A DNA stretch of 64,000 bases from Arthrobacter sp. efr-133-R2A-120 (GTDB lineage Bacteria > Actinomycetota > Actinomycetes > Actinomycetales > Micrococcaceae). Below the pieces are notes generated by a model. It had not been told where the DNA came from and ran no database searches. It worked only from the letters and a program-made list of their open reading frames with translations. Every line of letters starts with the position of its first letter. The stretch's first letter is position 1. Below are positions 25,793 through 34,190 of this stretch, piece after piece. The stretch lies in contig NZ_JARVRF010000007.1 of NCBI RefSeq assembly GCF_030209835.1, positions 106,055-170,054 on the forward strand. The letters are read 5' to 3'. The position numbers and the translations under genes were made by a program.

Positions 25793-27115
25793 ATGAAAAG
25801 CAGCGACAGAAATGTAGTTCCGATGAAAATCAATGTAGTTCCGATGAAAATCGGGTGGATAATTCCTTCTACATTCGGGGCGGTGCTCGCAGGCACCCTG
25901 GTCGCATTCGGTCGCCTCAGCCCTACAGCTCAAGGGACCATCTGGGCGGAGGACGGCGCAGTCTTTCTCCAAGACGCGCTGAGCCGCCGTGGATTGCTGG
26001 ATGTGTTTGCTCCGTACCAGGGCTATCTGCATGTAGTTCCGCGGGCTATGACGAAGTTTGTGGTCAGGTTCTTTTCAATCGACGACTTTGCCATAGCCGT
26101 TTCCTCGTTGAGTTGTCTCCTGATTACCCTCATAGCCCTGATGGTGTTTCATTGTTCGAGGGCCCTCACCACAAATGTTCTGATCCGACTGGCGTGGGCA
26201 TCAATCACTATTTTTGTTGCTCCCGGCGCGCTGGAGACTCAGGGTAACTTTGCCAACATTCATTGGTATCTGCTGTGGTTGGTACCCTGGCTGCTTATCA
26301 AGCCCACGCAATCGAAATATGAGGGTTTCCTACTTTTCGTCGTGGCAGCATTGGCATCTCTCACCGAGATTCTGACGGTGATGTTCGTTCCGCTCTTCCT
26401 CTACCGGTTCAAGGACAAGGCACTTTTACCGGCTCGCCTCGGCTTGCTGGTGGGCATCACATGCCAGATCATTACCACTCTGTCCTATCCGCGTTCTGCT
26501 CCTTTCGCGCCAGTCAACGTTGCTTCGGTAGCCGAAGGATGGTTCCTCAACAGCAGTTCGGCAGTAATCTTCGGCACATCAAGACAAATTTCCCGCAATA
26601 TCCTGAACTTCGGAGTGTTGCCTGTAGTCTTGGCCGCATTACCATTTTTTCTTGCTTTTTTGTATCTTCTGTTGAAGGGCTCCATGCGTATTCGCGTGGC
26701 AGCACTTTCGTTCGTAGCGGCTTCGGTGGGTGTGTGGACTGCAGCGGCAGTATTCAACTTTTCGGACACGTTTGATTACTCAGAGTTTGGTGTGACCCAA
26801 TGGGGCGCCTTCCTTTTGGGGAGATATAGCACTGTCCCATCGATGTTCCTACTTGCCCTGGTTCCATTGTTGGCAGTCTTATGGGAAAAGACTTCTCCAA
26901 AGGCCACCACGGGTGTTTTAGCCGCCTTCCTTGTTCTGCAGTGCTTGTATTTCTTTCCGTCATCGGCATTCCGTCAGGAGGGACCGCTCTGGGCAACCGG
27001 CGTTGCAACTGCCAGAGTCGCTTGTATCGCTGATCCTGGGATGACCGAATATCCAATCGGAACGGCGCCGGGGGCATGGAAGGTGCAGGTCCATTGCAAC
27101 GACCTGCGGCCTTGA
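25793..27115 (+). CDS. polytopic membrane protein, glycosyltransferase-C-like
   Basis: 440-residue protein with about ten to twelve hydrophobic helices. Near the N-terminus an acidic loop between helices 1 and 2 (TIWAEDGAVFLQDALSRRGL) resembles the catalytic-loop position of GT-C type lipid-linked sugar transferases, but I cannot name a family. ATG 25793 follows AGAGGGA. Base composition is visibly poorer in GC than the flanks, indicating foreign origin. A 21-bp tandem repeat near the 5' end duplicates NVVPMKI. It is followed 54 bases later by an acyltransferase, suggesting a surface-polysaccharide or glycolipid function. Confidence 0.65.
   Translation: MKSSDRNVVPMKINVVPMKIGWIIPSTFGAVLAGTLVAFGRLSPTAQGTIWAEDGAVFLQDALSRRGLLDVFAPYQGYLHVVPRAMTKFVVRFFSIDDFAIAVSSLSCLLITLIALMVFHCSRALTTNVLIRLAWASITIFVAPGALETQGNFANIHWYLLWLVPWLLIKPTQSKYEGFLLFVVAALASLTEILTVMFVPLFLYRFKDKALLPARLGLLVGITCQIITTLSYPRSAPFAPVNVASVAEGWFLNSSSAVIFGTSRQISRNILNFGVLPVVLAALPFFLAFLYLLLKGSMRIRVAALSFVAASVGVWTAAAVFNFSDTFDYSEFGVTQWGAFLLGRYSTVPSMFLLALVPLLAVLWEKTSPKATTGVLAAFLVLQCLYFFPSSAFRQEGPLWATGVATARVACIADPGMTEYPIGTAPGAWKVQVHCNDLRP
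25811..25852 (+). repeat. 21-bp in-frame tandem repeat
   Basis: Two copies of a 21-base unit (core GTAGTTCCGATGAAAATC) lie head to tail in the first codons of the membrane protein and encode NVVPMKI twice. Each copy carries an ATG, so alternative starts within the repeat are possible. Confidence 0.85.
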
Positions 27116-27169
27116 CGCGTCGTTTTCACTGCTTCATCAACATCGATCGTCCCTCCTGAAGGAGCCACC

Positions 27170-28432
27170 GTGAAAAAAATCGTCGAGCCTCTCCCCTCCT
27201 GGGGACGCCGGCTAGCCGGCATCGAAGGACTGCGCGCGGCAGCGGCTCTATCAGTGCTGGCATATCACGTCGGCCTCATGGCCTCGGACGAAGTTCATTT
27301 GGGACCAGTCGGCCAGGTTTTTCTGCCTCTTCTCGGCCAAGGGCTTCCACTTTTCTTTGTCCTGTCAGGGTTCCTGCTGTTCAGGCCGTTCGTCACGTCG
27401 ATCATGCGAGGCAAAGAGCTCCCTTCAATTCGGCGTTATGCAGCCAACAGATTACTGCGGATCTACCCCGCTTACCTTGTCATATTGGGAGCGACCGCCC
27501 TCGTTATGGGGTCTGTCTACATCAAAGGCAGCACACACGGGTTTGGCCCGGACAATATCGGACGCCTGACCGAGCCCATAAAGTTCCTTGCCAATGCGTT
27601 GCTAGTACATATGTTTATTCCGCAGTTCGTCATGAGCGGCCTTCCCGTCGCTTGGTCGTTGACGGCCGAGATCACTTTTTACGTAGCGGTGCCGTTGATG
27701 GCGCTACTTTCGGCCCGGCTCGTGCGGCTGGGAACCAGCAAGGCAGTGGCTCTAGCGATTGCCCCGGTTGCCCTGGTCGTTATCGGATTGGGAGTGACTT
27801 CCTGGGGCCATGCGGCGGCCGATCACCTTGACTACACCCAACGCGTTGATTTTGCCTTTGGGCAGACTGGTACTGCAGTTTTACTGAGGAGTTTCCTGGG
27901 ACAAGCTGACCTGTTTGGCTATGGAATCGCAGCGGCACTGGTTGTTGTCGCCCTGGATGAGCGTGGTGTTCAGCGTGTTGCGGCTTGGGTAAAGGTGGTC
28001 CTCCTTGCCGCAGCTGTAGCTGCCATATGGGCCGGTATGTCAGGCACAATGCCCTACTTGTCGAATATGGCTGGAGTCGCCTCGGCTCTTGTCCTTCTTG
28101 CCGTTGTCCTCCCATCATCACGAGACGGAGGGGCAAATAGACTCGCGCTATTGTTTGAATGGCGTCCGATTAGGTTCACGGGGACTATCAGTTACAGCAT
28201 CTACCTGTGGCATCTCCCGGTCATTTTTTGGCTCATGACACACAAACTAACAGTTGGAGGAACCGTGCTGGCACTTCCCTTCAACACCATCCTTGTCCTC
28301 GGAATCGTTTTGCCGCTGTCTGCCTTGACGTATTACTTGGTGGAGCGCCCCGCCATGTTGAGAAAGAAACCTTCACCCCAAGGGGAATCTAGTTCGCAGA
28401 AGGTACCTCTGGCGACTTCGGCCGCGCCGTGA
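27170..28432 (+). CDS. acyltransferase 3 family membrane protein
   Basis: Acyltransferase 3 (OafA/NodX-type) of 420 residues, about ten helices. It opens with GIEGLRAAAALSVLAYHVGL, whose histidine is the family's catalytic residue, then GLPLFFVLSGFLLFRPF; SYSIYLWHLPV lies near the C-terminus. Members O-acylate exported sugars. GTG 27170 follows AAGGAG. Like the preceding gene it is in lower-GC DNA and is probably part of the same acquired surface-modification module. Confidence 0.85.
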   Translation: MKKIVEPLPSWGRRLAGIEGLRAAAALSVLAYHVGLMASDEVHLGPVGQVFLPLLGQGLPLFFVLSGFLLFRPFVTSIMRGKELPSIRRYAANRLLRIYPAYLVILGATALVMGSVYIKGSTHGFGPDNIGRLTEPIKFLANALLVHMFIPQFVMSGLPVAWSLTAEITFYVAVPLMALLSARLVRLGTSKAVALAIAPVALVVIGLGVTSWGHAAADHLDYTQRVDFAFGQTGTAVLLRSFLGQADLFGYGIAAALVVVALDERGVQRVAAWVKVVLLAAAVAAIWAGMSGTMPYLSNMAGVASALVLLAVVLPSSRDGGANRLALLFEWRPIRFTGTISYSIYLWHLPVIFWLMTHKLTVGGTVLALPFNTILVLGIVLPLSALTYYLVERPAMLRKKPSPQGESSSQKVPLATSAAP

Positions 28433-28433
28433 C

Positions 28434-28570
28434 GTACGTGTGAGAGTCTTTGTGAAGCACCATTTGGTCCACGTCAAGGGGTGGGAACGGTCGTTCCAGC
28501 AGGTGATGAACACGCCGACCTTGCGCATCAGGCCGGTCACGGACGTGAACGTGCCCCGGTGGATGCCTCG
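28434..28570 (-). pseudogene. IS630-family transposase remnant
   Basis: On the minus strand a short stretch reads IHRGTFTSVTGLMRKVGVFI followed by TCWNDRSHPLTWTK, which matches the C-terminal end of IS630-family transposases (consensus AIHRGTFTSV...FIDGWNDRCHPFVWTK). Only about 45 codons remain and no terminal repeats are recognisable. It lies at the right edge of the lower-GC island, a likely scar of the mobile element that brought it. Confidence 0.65.
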
Positions 28571-28585
28571 GTGCCTGTGCCGACC

Positions 28586-28627
28586 GGACTCCCTGCGGAC
28601 TGACGCTAATCAGTCAGCAAGGAGTCC
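28586..28627. terminator. imperfect hairpin after the acyltransferase / GH3 gene
   Basis: GGACTCC (28586-28592) pairs with GGAGTCC (28621-28627), with further inner pairing ACTGA/TCAGT. It lies between the convergent acyltransferase and kinase-glycosidase genes, so it could serve both. No T-run is seen. Confidence 0.4.
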
Positions 28628-28659
28628 TTCCTAACCCCTAGAATTCAAGGAAAAAGAAC

Positions 28660-31005
28660 CTAGAGCCGGGTGTCGAACGAGTCGCAGAACACATTCTCGT
28701 TGAACGTCCCTTGGAAGTCGGACTTGCCCTGGATTTTCTGGATGGTTGCCCGAATGGCCTCGCGGGTCCCTGCGTGGGCGTTGATGGCCGTCTTGACCAT
28801 CGGCACATCGATCAAGTGGTTTGGCTGGTTCAGCGAGACGAACACCGTGGGTACTTCCGTGACGTACCAAGGGATTTCCGCCGCCATGGGACTGGACCAC
28901 TTGATGCGGATCGCAGCCTCCTGGGCAAACCCCTTGACATTGGCAAAGACGAACGCGGCATCGTACTTTTCCGCATAATCGCCGGTGGCTTCGTCGGAGA
29001 TGACGCTCATGAAGTTCACGCCCGACTCCCCCGCAGCTTCGCGTTGCTCCGCCGTCTTGAAGAGGTGGACCTCGAAACCGGCGGTTTCAAGTTCTTCTTT
29101 GACCGTATCCAGATAGGCCAACGGATCCGCCCGGGTGAAATCGGAACCGCCGGAGATGCCGTACAGGCGAATACGCTTATGCGTTTCCGGTGTGATGGGC
29201 AGGTTGCCGGCAGTGTCCTTGATCAAGGTGACGGTCTTGTCGGCGATTTCGGCAGCGACGGCGAGGTGCGCCTCGCTGCCGATCAGCCGCAGCACTTCCG
29301 GCGACGGCGTCAATTCTTCCGGGAGTTTCTTATGCAGCCCCAGGCTGGCCTTCAACCCCAGAATCCGGCGCAGCGCGTCGTGCAGGCGCTGATCGGTGAT
29401 CACGCCGGACTTGTAGCCGTCCATCATGTACTGGAAGTCCTCCGCCGGGTTGCGGAAGAACAGGAACATGTCGCAGCCAGCGGCGATGGTGGCTGGAACG
29501 AGATCCTTGCGTTTCTTGGCCTGAGTGAGGCCGACCATTTGCGATGCGTCAGTGAGGATCAGCCCGTTGAAGCCGAGCTCGCCACGGAGCAAGTCCTGGA
29601 GAAGCTCCGGAGCGAGGGTGGCGGGCAGGATGTCTTTGTCTTGCGTCCCGGGACGGAAATGCCGCGTGAGCTCAGGCGCCCCGATGTGTCCGACCATGAT
29701 CGACTGAACCCCATGGCCGATCATTTCCCGGTACACGTGCCCGTAGCTGGAATTCCATTCCGCGTACCCGATCGTGTTGTACGAAGTGACCACGTGCTGG
29801 TCGCGTTCGTCCACGCCGTCGCCCGGGAAATGCTTGATAGCGCAGGCAGTGGGCGATTCGCTGATGCCGTCGAAATACTCCTTGGCGCGCTCCACCACGA
29901 TTTCCGGTGTGTTGCCGAACGCCCGGGTGGAGATGACTGTGTTGCGCCAGTTGTAGTGGATGTCCACGATCGGCGCGAAGGCCCAGTTGCAGCCCAAAGC
30001 CGCGGTTTCCACACCGGCCACCTGGCCCATTTTCCTGGCGATGGACTTGTCAGGGTGGGAACCGGCCTGTAGGTGCGTCGACACGAAAGTTCCGTCGTCG
30101 CAGCTTCCCGCTCCGCCCATTTCCGGGTTGGAGGCCACCAGAAGCGGGATGCGCGTCCTGGACTGGGCATAACGGATGTGTTGCTGGACAGCGGCGGACG
30201 GACCCGGCCTGTACCGCATCCCGCCGACGTGATAGTTCTCCAGCACACCGTCGAGGTACTCCGGGGAGTAATCGTTGTTGTGGTTGATGAAGAGCTGCCC
30301 GATTTTTTCCTCGAGGCTCATGCCGCGGATGGTGGAATCCACCCACGCAACAGCCTCGTCGTCGAGGTTGAACGGCGCCGACTGGAGGTCGACGTCGAAC
30401 TGCCGCGCCGGGGTGCCCGCGGTACCGGCGCTGTCGGCCGCCGGAGCTTTGGAGCCTGCGACGGCGGCAATCCCGGCCAGCGCTTCCGCGACCACCTCGC
30501 TTACCGGGACGGCGATGTCCACGACGAACCCGGCCTCGTCGGCGTCGAGCGGTTCCAGGGTGGCGAGCTGCGAATCAAGGAGGGCCGGCGGCATGAAGTG
30601 GCCGGAACGCCCTTCTGTCCGTTCCCTGAGCACCTCTTTGCTGCCGTGCAGGTGCAGGAAGATGGTGTCCGGGGCTTTCTCACGGATGGCATCCCGGTAG
30701 CTGCGCCGGAGGGCGGAACAGGCGAGAACCAGCCCGCCGTCGCCGGCGTTGGCGAGTTCGGTGCCGACCGTCGCCAGCCAAGGCCAGCGGTCCTCATCAG
30801 TCAGGGGCGTGCCCGCGGCCATTTTGGCGACGTTTTCGACGGGGTGGAGCGAATCGCCGTCGAGGAACGGAACTCCCAGCGCCCGGGCCACGAGGTCTCC
30901 GATGGTGGTCTTGCCGCAACCGGAGACGCCCATCACCACAATGCGCCGCGGCTGTTCTGCAGCTCCGCTGAGGTCGCCGGCCGCGGCCACGTTCCTACCA
31001 GTCAT
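28660..31005 (-). CDS. gluconokinase - GH3 glycoside hydrolase fusion protein
   Basis: One 781-residue frame holds two enzymes. Residues 21-175 are a GntK-type gluconokinase: P-loop GVSGCGKT (26-33), DGDSLHP (49-55), [26 protein letters not shown] and [13 protein letters not shown] linker rich in Ala/Gly/Pro (about 183-207) follows. Residues 212-781 are a GH3 hydrolase: KHFPGDG (391-397) with the NagZ-like DQH (402-404), nucleophile Asp486 in LILTDASQM, and a C-terminal alpha/beta/alpha domain. Both active sites look intact, and the linker has no stop, no ATG and no GTG, so it is not two genes. It overlaps the ManD stop by 11 bases. The substrate is unknown; a glycoside releasing a sugar acid for the kinase is an inference. 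Confidence 0.85.
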   Translation of the reverse strand: MTGRNVAAAGDLSGAAEQPRRIVVMGVSGCGKTTIGDLVARALGVPFLDGDSLHPVENVAKMAAGTPLTDEDRWPWLATVGTELANAGDGGLVLACSALRRSYRDAIREKAPDTIFLHLHGSKEVLRERTEGRSGHFMPPALLDSQLATLEPLDADEAGFVVDIAVPVSEVVAEALAGIAAVAGSKAPAADSAGTAGTPARQFDVDLQSAPFNLDDEAVAWVDSTIRGMSLEEKIGQLFINHNNDYSPEYLDGVLENYHVGGMRYRPGPSAAVQQHIRYAQSRTRIPLLVASNPEMGGAGSCDDGTFVSTHLQAGSHPDKSIARKMGQVAGVETAALGCNWAFAPIVDIHYNWRNTVISTRAFGNTPEIVVERAKEYFDGISESPTACAIKHFPGDGVDERDQHVVTSYNTIGYAEWNSSYGHVYREMIGHGVQSIMVGHIGAPELTRHFRPGTQDKDILPATLAPELLQDLLRGELGFNGLILTDASQMVGLTQAKKRKDLVPATIAAGCDMFLFFRNPAEDFQYMMDGYKSGVITDQRLHDALRRILGLKASLGLHKKLPEELTPSPEVLRLIGSEAHLAVAAEIADKTVTLIKDTAGNLPITPETHKRIRLYGISGGSDFTRADPLAYLDTVKEELETAGFEVHLFKTAEQREAAGESGVNFMSVISDEATGDYAEKYDAAFVFANVKGFAQEAAIRIKWSSPMAAEIPWYVTEVPTVFVSLNQPNHLIDVPMVKTAINAHAGTREAIRATIQKIQGKSDFQGTFNENVFCDSFDTRL

Positions 31006-32224
31006 GGACGGTGCCGTCCACGAGGCGGTTGTACGGCAGATAGGCCTGCTGGTACGGGAAGGAGTTGGCGGCTTCCTCGTTGAATTCGACGCCGAGGCCC
31101 GGCTTGTCGCCCGGGTGCAGGTAGCCGTCGGTGAAGGTCATGGACTGCTCGAAGACCGTATTGGTCTTGTCCGAGTGCTGCATGTACTCCTGGATGCCGT
31201 AGTTGTGGATGGCCAGGCCCACGTGCAGCTGCGCGGCGAAACCGACAGGGGAAATGTCGGTGGGGCCGTGGAAGCCGGACTTGATCTGGTACTGGGCGGC
31301 GAAGTCCATGACCTTCTTCAGCGGCGAGATCCCGCCGAAGTGCGTGGACGCGGCCCGGACATAGTCGATCAGCTGTTCCTTGATGAGCGTCTGGAAGTCA
31401 TAGACCGTGTTGAAGATTTCACCGATCGCCAGCGGCGTGGTGGTGTGCTGGCGGACCAGTCGCAGCCCCTCCTGGTTTTCGGCCGGAGTGCAATCCTCGA
31501 GCCAGAACAGGTCGTACGGTTCCAGGGCCTTGCCGAGCTTGGCTGCCTGGATGGGGGTCATGCGGTGGTGGCCGTCGTGCAGCAGCGGGATTTCCGGGCC
31601 GAATTCGTTGCGCACCGCTTCGAACACGGTTGGCAGATGGCGCAGGTAGGCGCGGGTGTCCCAGTCCTCTTCCTGCGGGAACGCACCGCGGCCGGCGGGC
31701 TCGTAGTCGTAGCGCTCACCCGAGGCCTGCGCCTGGGCGGCCACGCCGTAGACGGCCTTGATGCCCGGGATGGCGGTCTGGATGCGGATCGACTTGTAAC
31801 CCAGTTCCAGGTGCTCCCGGACCGAGTCGAACAAGGACGGGATGTCCGCGCCCGAGGCGTGGCCGTACGCGCGCAGCCCGTTGCGGGAGGCGCCGCCCAG
31901 GAGCTGGTAGACCGGCAGTCCGGCCACCTTGCCCTTGATGTCCCACAAGGCCATGTCGACGGCGGCGATGGCGGCCATGGTGACCGGGCCGCGGCGCCAG
32001 TACGAGGAGCGGTAAAGGAACTGCCAGGTGTCCTCGATGCGGTGCGGGTCCTTGCCGATCAGAAGCTGCGCGACGTGTTCCTTCAGGTATGCGGCCACGG
32101 CGAGTTCACGGCCGTTCAGGGTCGCGTCGCCGATGCCGGTCACGCCGTCCTCGGTGGTGATCCGCAGGGTCACGAAGTTCCGGGTGGGGCTGGTCACGAA
32201 GACTTCAGCGGCAATGATTTTCAC
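30995..32224 (-). CDS. manD: D-mannonate dehydratase, ManD (enolase superfamily)
   Basis: Enolase-superfamily dehydratase, about 409 residues, converting D-mannonate (some members D-gluconate) to 2-keto-3-deoxygluconate. It has the ManD layout: [20 protein letters not shown] at the N-terminus, metal-ligand region [21 protein letters not shown], then LFWLEDCTP, and the C-terminal [21 protein letters not shown] 32224 follows AAAGGA; the open frame upstream has no enolase homology. A LacI-type operator lies 100 bases before the start. The ManD stop overlaps the kinase-GH3 start, so both are translated from one message. Confidence 0.92.
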   Translation of the reverse strand: MKIIAAEVFVTSPTRNFVTLRITTEDGVTGIGDATLNGRELAVAAYLKEHVAQLLIGKDPHRIEDTWQFLYRSSYWRRGPVTMAAIAAVDMALWDIKGKVAGLPVYQLLGGASRNGLRAYGHASGADIPSLFDSVREHLELGYKSIRIQTAIPGIKAVYGVAAQAQASGERYDYEPAGRGAFPQEEDWDTRAYLRHLPTVFEAVRNEFGPEIPLLHDGHHRMTPIQAAKLGKALEPYDLFWLEDCTPAENQEGLRLVRQHTTTPLAIGEIFNTVYDFQTLIKEQLIDYVRAASTHFGGISPLKKVMDFAAQYQIKSGFHGPTDISPVGFAAQLHVGLAIHNYGIQEYMQHSDKTNTVFEQSMTFTDGYLHPGDKPGLGVEFNEEAANSFPYQQAYLPYNRLVDGTVHDW

Positions 32225-32323
32225 AGCTGGTCCTTTCAGGGTTGCTGATCGAGGGCTGGCCTGGCCCGGATGCGACGTGCACCACAGGGCGGGTAAAGAC
32301 GATCTTAGGATGGATGACAAATA

Positions 32324-32340
32324 TTGGCAACCGGTTGCAA
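32324..32340. promoter_or_regulatory. LacI-type operator 1 (upstream of manD)
   Basis: TTGGCAACCGGTTGCAA contains the 12-bp perfect palindrome GCAACCGGTTGC (32327-32338). It lies 100 bases before manD and just behind the stop of the symporter gene, and is one of five such sites in the cluster. Confidence 0.75.
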
Positions 32341-32342
32341 TG

Positions 32343-33788
32343 CTATTTCGTGGAGATTTTTCCCGGTCCAGCAGTTTCCGCGGCGGTTTCCGAGTCGGAA
32401 ACCGCCGCGAGGGTCGCGGCGGCGCCCTCCGCGCTAAATGGCCCCGCGCCGGAGCCTTCCAAGGCGCGACGGGCCTTGATCTCGCCCAGGATCTGGGCAT
32501 GGAACGCGTCGGTCAGCTTGTACTTGGCCATGACGACGATTGCGAGGACGGTCATGATGGCGGGCAGTGCACCTGCGGCAAACTGGATGGCCTGCAGCGA
32601 TTCGGCACTGTGCGTAGTTCCGGACTTGTAGCCCCCTGCCGCGAGCGCGTAGGCAGCAAGAGCTCCGCCGACGGCTTGGCCGGTCTTGCGGGTGAAGGAG
32701 AACAAGGCATAGGTGATGCCTTCAGTCCGGACACCGGTTTTCCATTCGCCGTATTCCACGGTGTCTGCTTCCAAGGCCCACACCACGATGTTGACGGCCA
32801 TGACGCCAAGCATGCTCAAGAGCAGACCCGAGAATCCAACCCAGACCATGGTGGCCGGAGCGAAGAAGACGATTGCGCCACCGATGATGGCGAGGAAACC
32901 GGCAGCCACGTAGATGGTCTTCTTGCCGAAGTTTCGGACCAGCCTTGGCATGAGCGGAGCAAGGGCAAACGTCACCACCAGTTGGACGACGGAGAGGACC
33001 GCGTAGAGATCCAGCCGGCCGAGGACGTCGCGCAAGTAGTACAGCTGCACCGAAGACAGCGCCATATAGCCGGTCAGGAAGAGGAAGGAGCTAAGACACA
33101 GCATGAGCAGGGGACGGTTTGTCTTGAGCGTCGCCATGCTCTGCTTGAAGGAAACCTTGGGTACTGCACGGTGGACCCGCTCCTTGGCGGTCAGGAACGT
33201 GAAGAAGTACAGCGCTGCGCCGATCACGACGAAGACCAGGGTGATGATAGTGAAAATGGACTGCAGGTTGGCGCCTGGCTTGATCAGTGGAGCTACGAAG
33301 ATGCCCAACGCGGAACTGACCAAAAGTGCGCCAACCATGCGGGCGGAGCCCAGCTTGGCCCGCTGCCCCGGCTCTTGGGTCATCGCGCCGGCCAGCGAAC
33401 CGTATGGGATGTTCACCAGCGAGTAGGCCAGGCCCAGGGCCGCGTAGGTCAGGTAGGCGTAGAGCAACATCCCCGTTTCGCCGATCTGCGGAATGGAGAA
33501 GGCTGCGACGCTCAGGAGCAGCAACGGGATGGAGCCGAACATGATGAATGGCCGGAATTTTCCGAAGCGCTTGCTGTATGCGCGATCAACCAATCGTCCG
33601 GCGAAGACGTCGGCGAAAGCGTCGAAGATCCTGACCGTAAGCAACAGGGTCCCGGCGGCCGCAGCGGATATGCCCGCGACGTCGGTGTAGTAGACGAGCA
33701 GGAACATGGTGGCAGTAGTGAAGGCAAGGTTGTTGGCGGCGTCGCCAGCCCCATAGCCTAGGATGCTGAGTTTGCTGAGCTTATTCAT
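32343..33788 (-). CDS. GPH-type sugar:cation symporter
   Basis: Glycoside-pentoside-hexuronide:cation symporter (MFS_2 type), 481 residues with twelve helices. The N-terminus [30 protein letters not shown] is diagnostic for the family, as is the amphipathic loop [26 protein letters not shown]. Members import hexuronides or glycosides with sodium or protons, which fits the uronate cluster around it. A LacI-type operator lies about 125 bases upstream and another directly downstream. Confidence 0.88.
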   Translation of the reverse strand: MNKLSKLSILGYGAGDAANNLAFTTATMFLLVYYTDVAGISAAAAGTLLLTVRIFDAFADVFAGRLVDRAYSKRFGKFRPFIMFGSIPLLLLSVAAFSIPQIGETGMLLYAYLTYAALGLAYSLVNIPYGSLAGAMTQEPGQRAKLGSARMVGALLVSSALGIFVAPLIKPGANLQSIFTIITLVFVVIGAALYFFTFLTAKERVHRAVPKVSFKQSMATLKTNRPLLMLCLSSFLFLTGYMALSSVQLYYLRDVLGRLDLYAVLSVVQLVVTFALAPLMPRLVRNFGKKTIYVAAGFLAIIGGAIVFFAPATMVWVGFSGLLLSMLGVMAVNIVVWALEADTVEYGEWKTGVRTEGITYALFSFTRKTGQAVGGALAAYALAAGGYKSGTTHSAESLQAIQFAAGALPAIMTVLAIVVMAKYKLTDAFHAQILGEIKARRALEGSGAGPFSAEGAAATLAAVSDSETAAETAGPGKISTK

Positions 33789-33910
33789 TGCGGGCTCCTT
33801 TACCCTTGCCGGTACCCCACGTTCCGGCTTGCGATGATCGAAAGGCTTCGGCCGAACCAGGCCTGAAATAGTTGAAGCTTGATGTAATTCTAATCACCAT
33901 GGCAACCAAT

Positions 33911-33927
33911 CGGCAAGCGGTTGCCAA
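33911..33927. promoter_or_regulatory. LacI-type operator 2 (upstream of the symporter)
   Basis: CGGCAAGCGGTTGCCAA carries GGCAA (33912-33916) and TTGCC (33921-33925) around a 4-base centre. An additional half-site GGCAACC is at 33901-33907. It lies 123 bases before the symporter start. Confidence 0.65.
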
Positions 33928-33969
33928 ATGTTTCCATAGAACTTTTCAACATCAGGGAAGTTTCAACGA

Positions 33970-34105
33970 TCGCTCAGAAGAAGTGAGCGAGCGTTCGGCG
34001 GAAGTGCCCAATACCTGAGCGAGCGTTCGGGGGAAGTGCCACATATCTGAGCGAGCGTCGGTCCTTCCAAACGCTCGCTCACATATGGCGTTTGTCCGGC
34101 CAACG
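33970..34105. repeat. array of TGAGCGAGCG repeats, direct then inverted
   Basis: TGAGCGAGCGTT-type units recur at about 30-33-base spacing (near 33983, 34015 and 34050) with GGCGGAAGTGCC-like spacers, then two units occur in the opposite sense (AACGCTCGCTCACATAT, near 34069 and 34103). The spacers differ and there are no cas genes, so it is not a CRISPR. The inverted copies can fold into long hairpins. Function unknown. Confidence 0.75.
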
Positions 34106-34130
34106 CTCGCTCACATATCCGGACCGACGA

Positions 34131-34175
34131 CGACGGCGCCCGTCGCCTTCACGTGGAAGGCAACGGGCGCCGTCG
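34131..34175 (-). terminator. 20-bp hairpin ending the uxaC-uxuB operon
   Basis: Arms at 34131-34150 and 34156-34175 pair over 20 positions with one mismatch, enclosing a 5-base loop. It starts 16 bases beyond the fructuronate reductase stop, the position of an operon terminator. No T-run follows. Confidence 0.75.
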
Positions 34176-34190
34176 AAAGTACCTGGCGGA

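Larger units (their letters stand above)
33789..34190. other. 402-base intergenic region before the symporter
   Basis: From low to high coordinate it contains the symporter promoter region, LacI-type operator 2, the TGAGCGAGCG repeat array and the terminator of the upstream operon. I see no coding sequence in it. Confidence 0.7.

Noticed and set aside
28440..28634. 64-codon plus-strand frame after the acyltransferase gene
   Set aside because: The minus strand of the same DNA encodes an IS630 transposase tail, which explains the open frame.
33970..34105. possible CRISPR array
   Set aside because: Repeats are short (about 10-12 bases), change orientation, spacers are not uniform and no cas genes are present.
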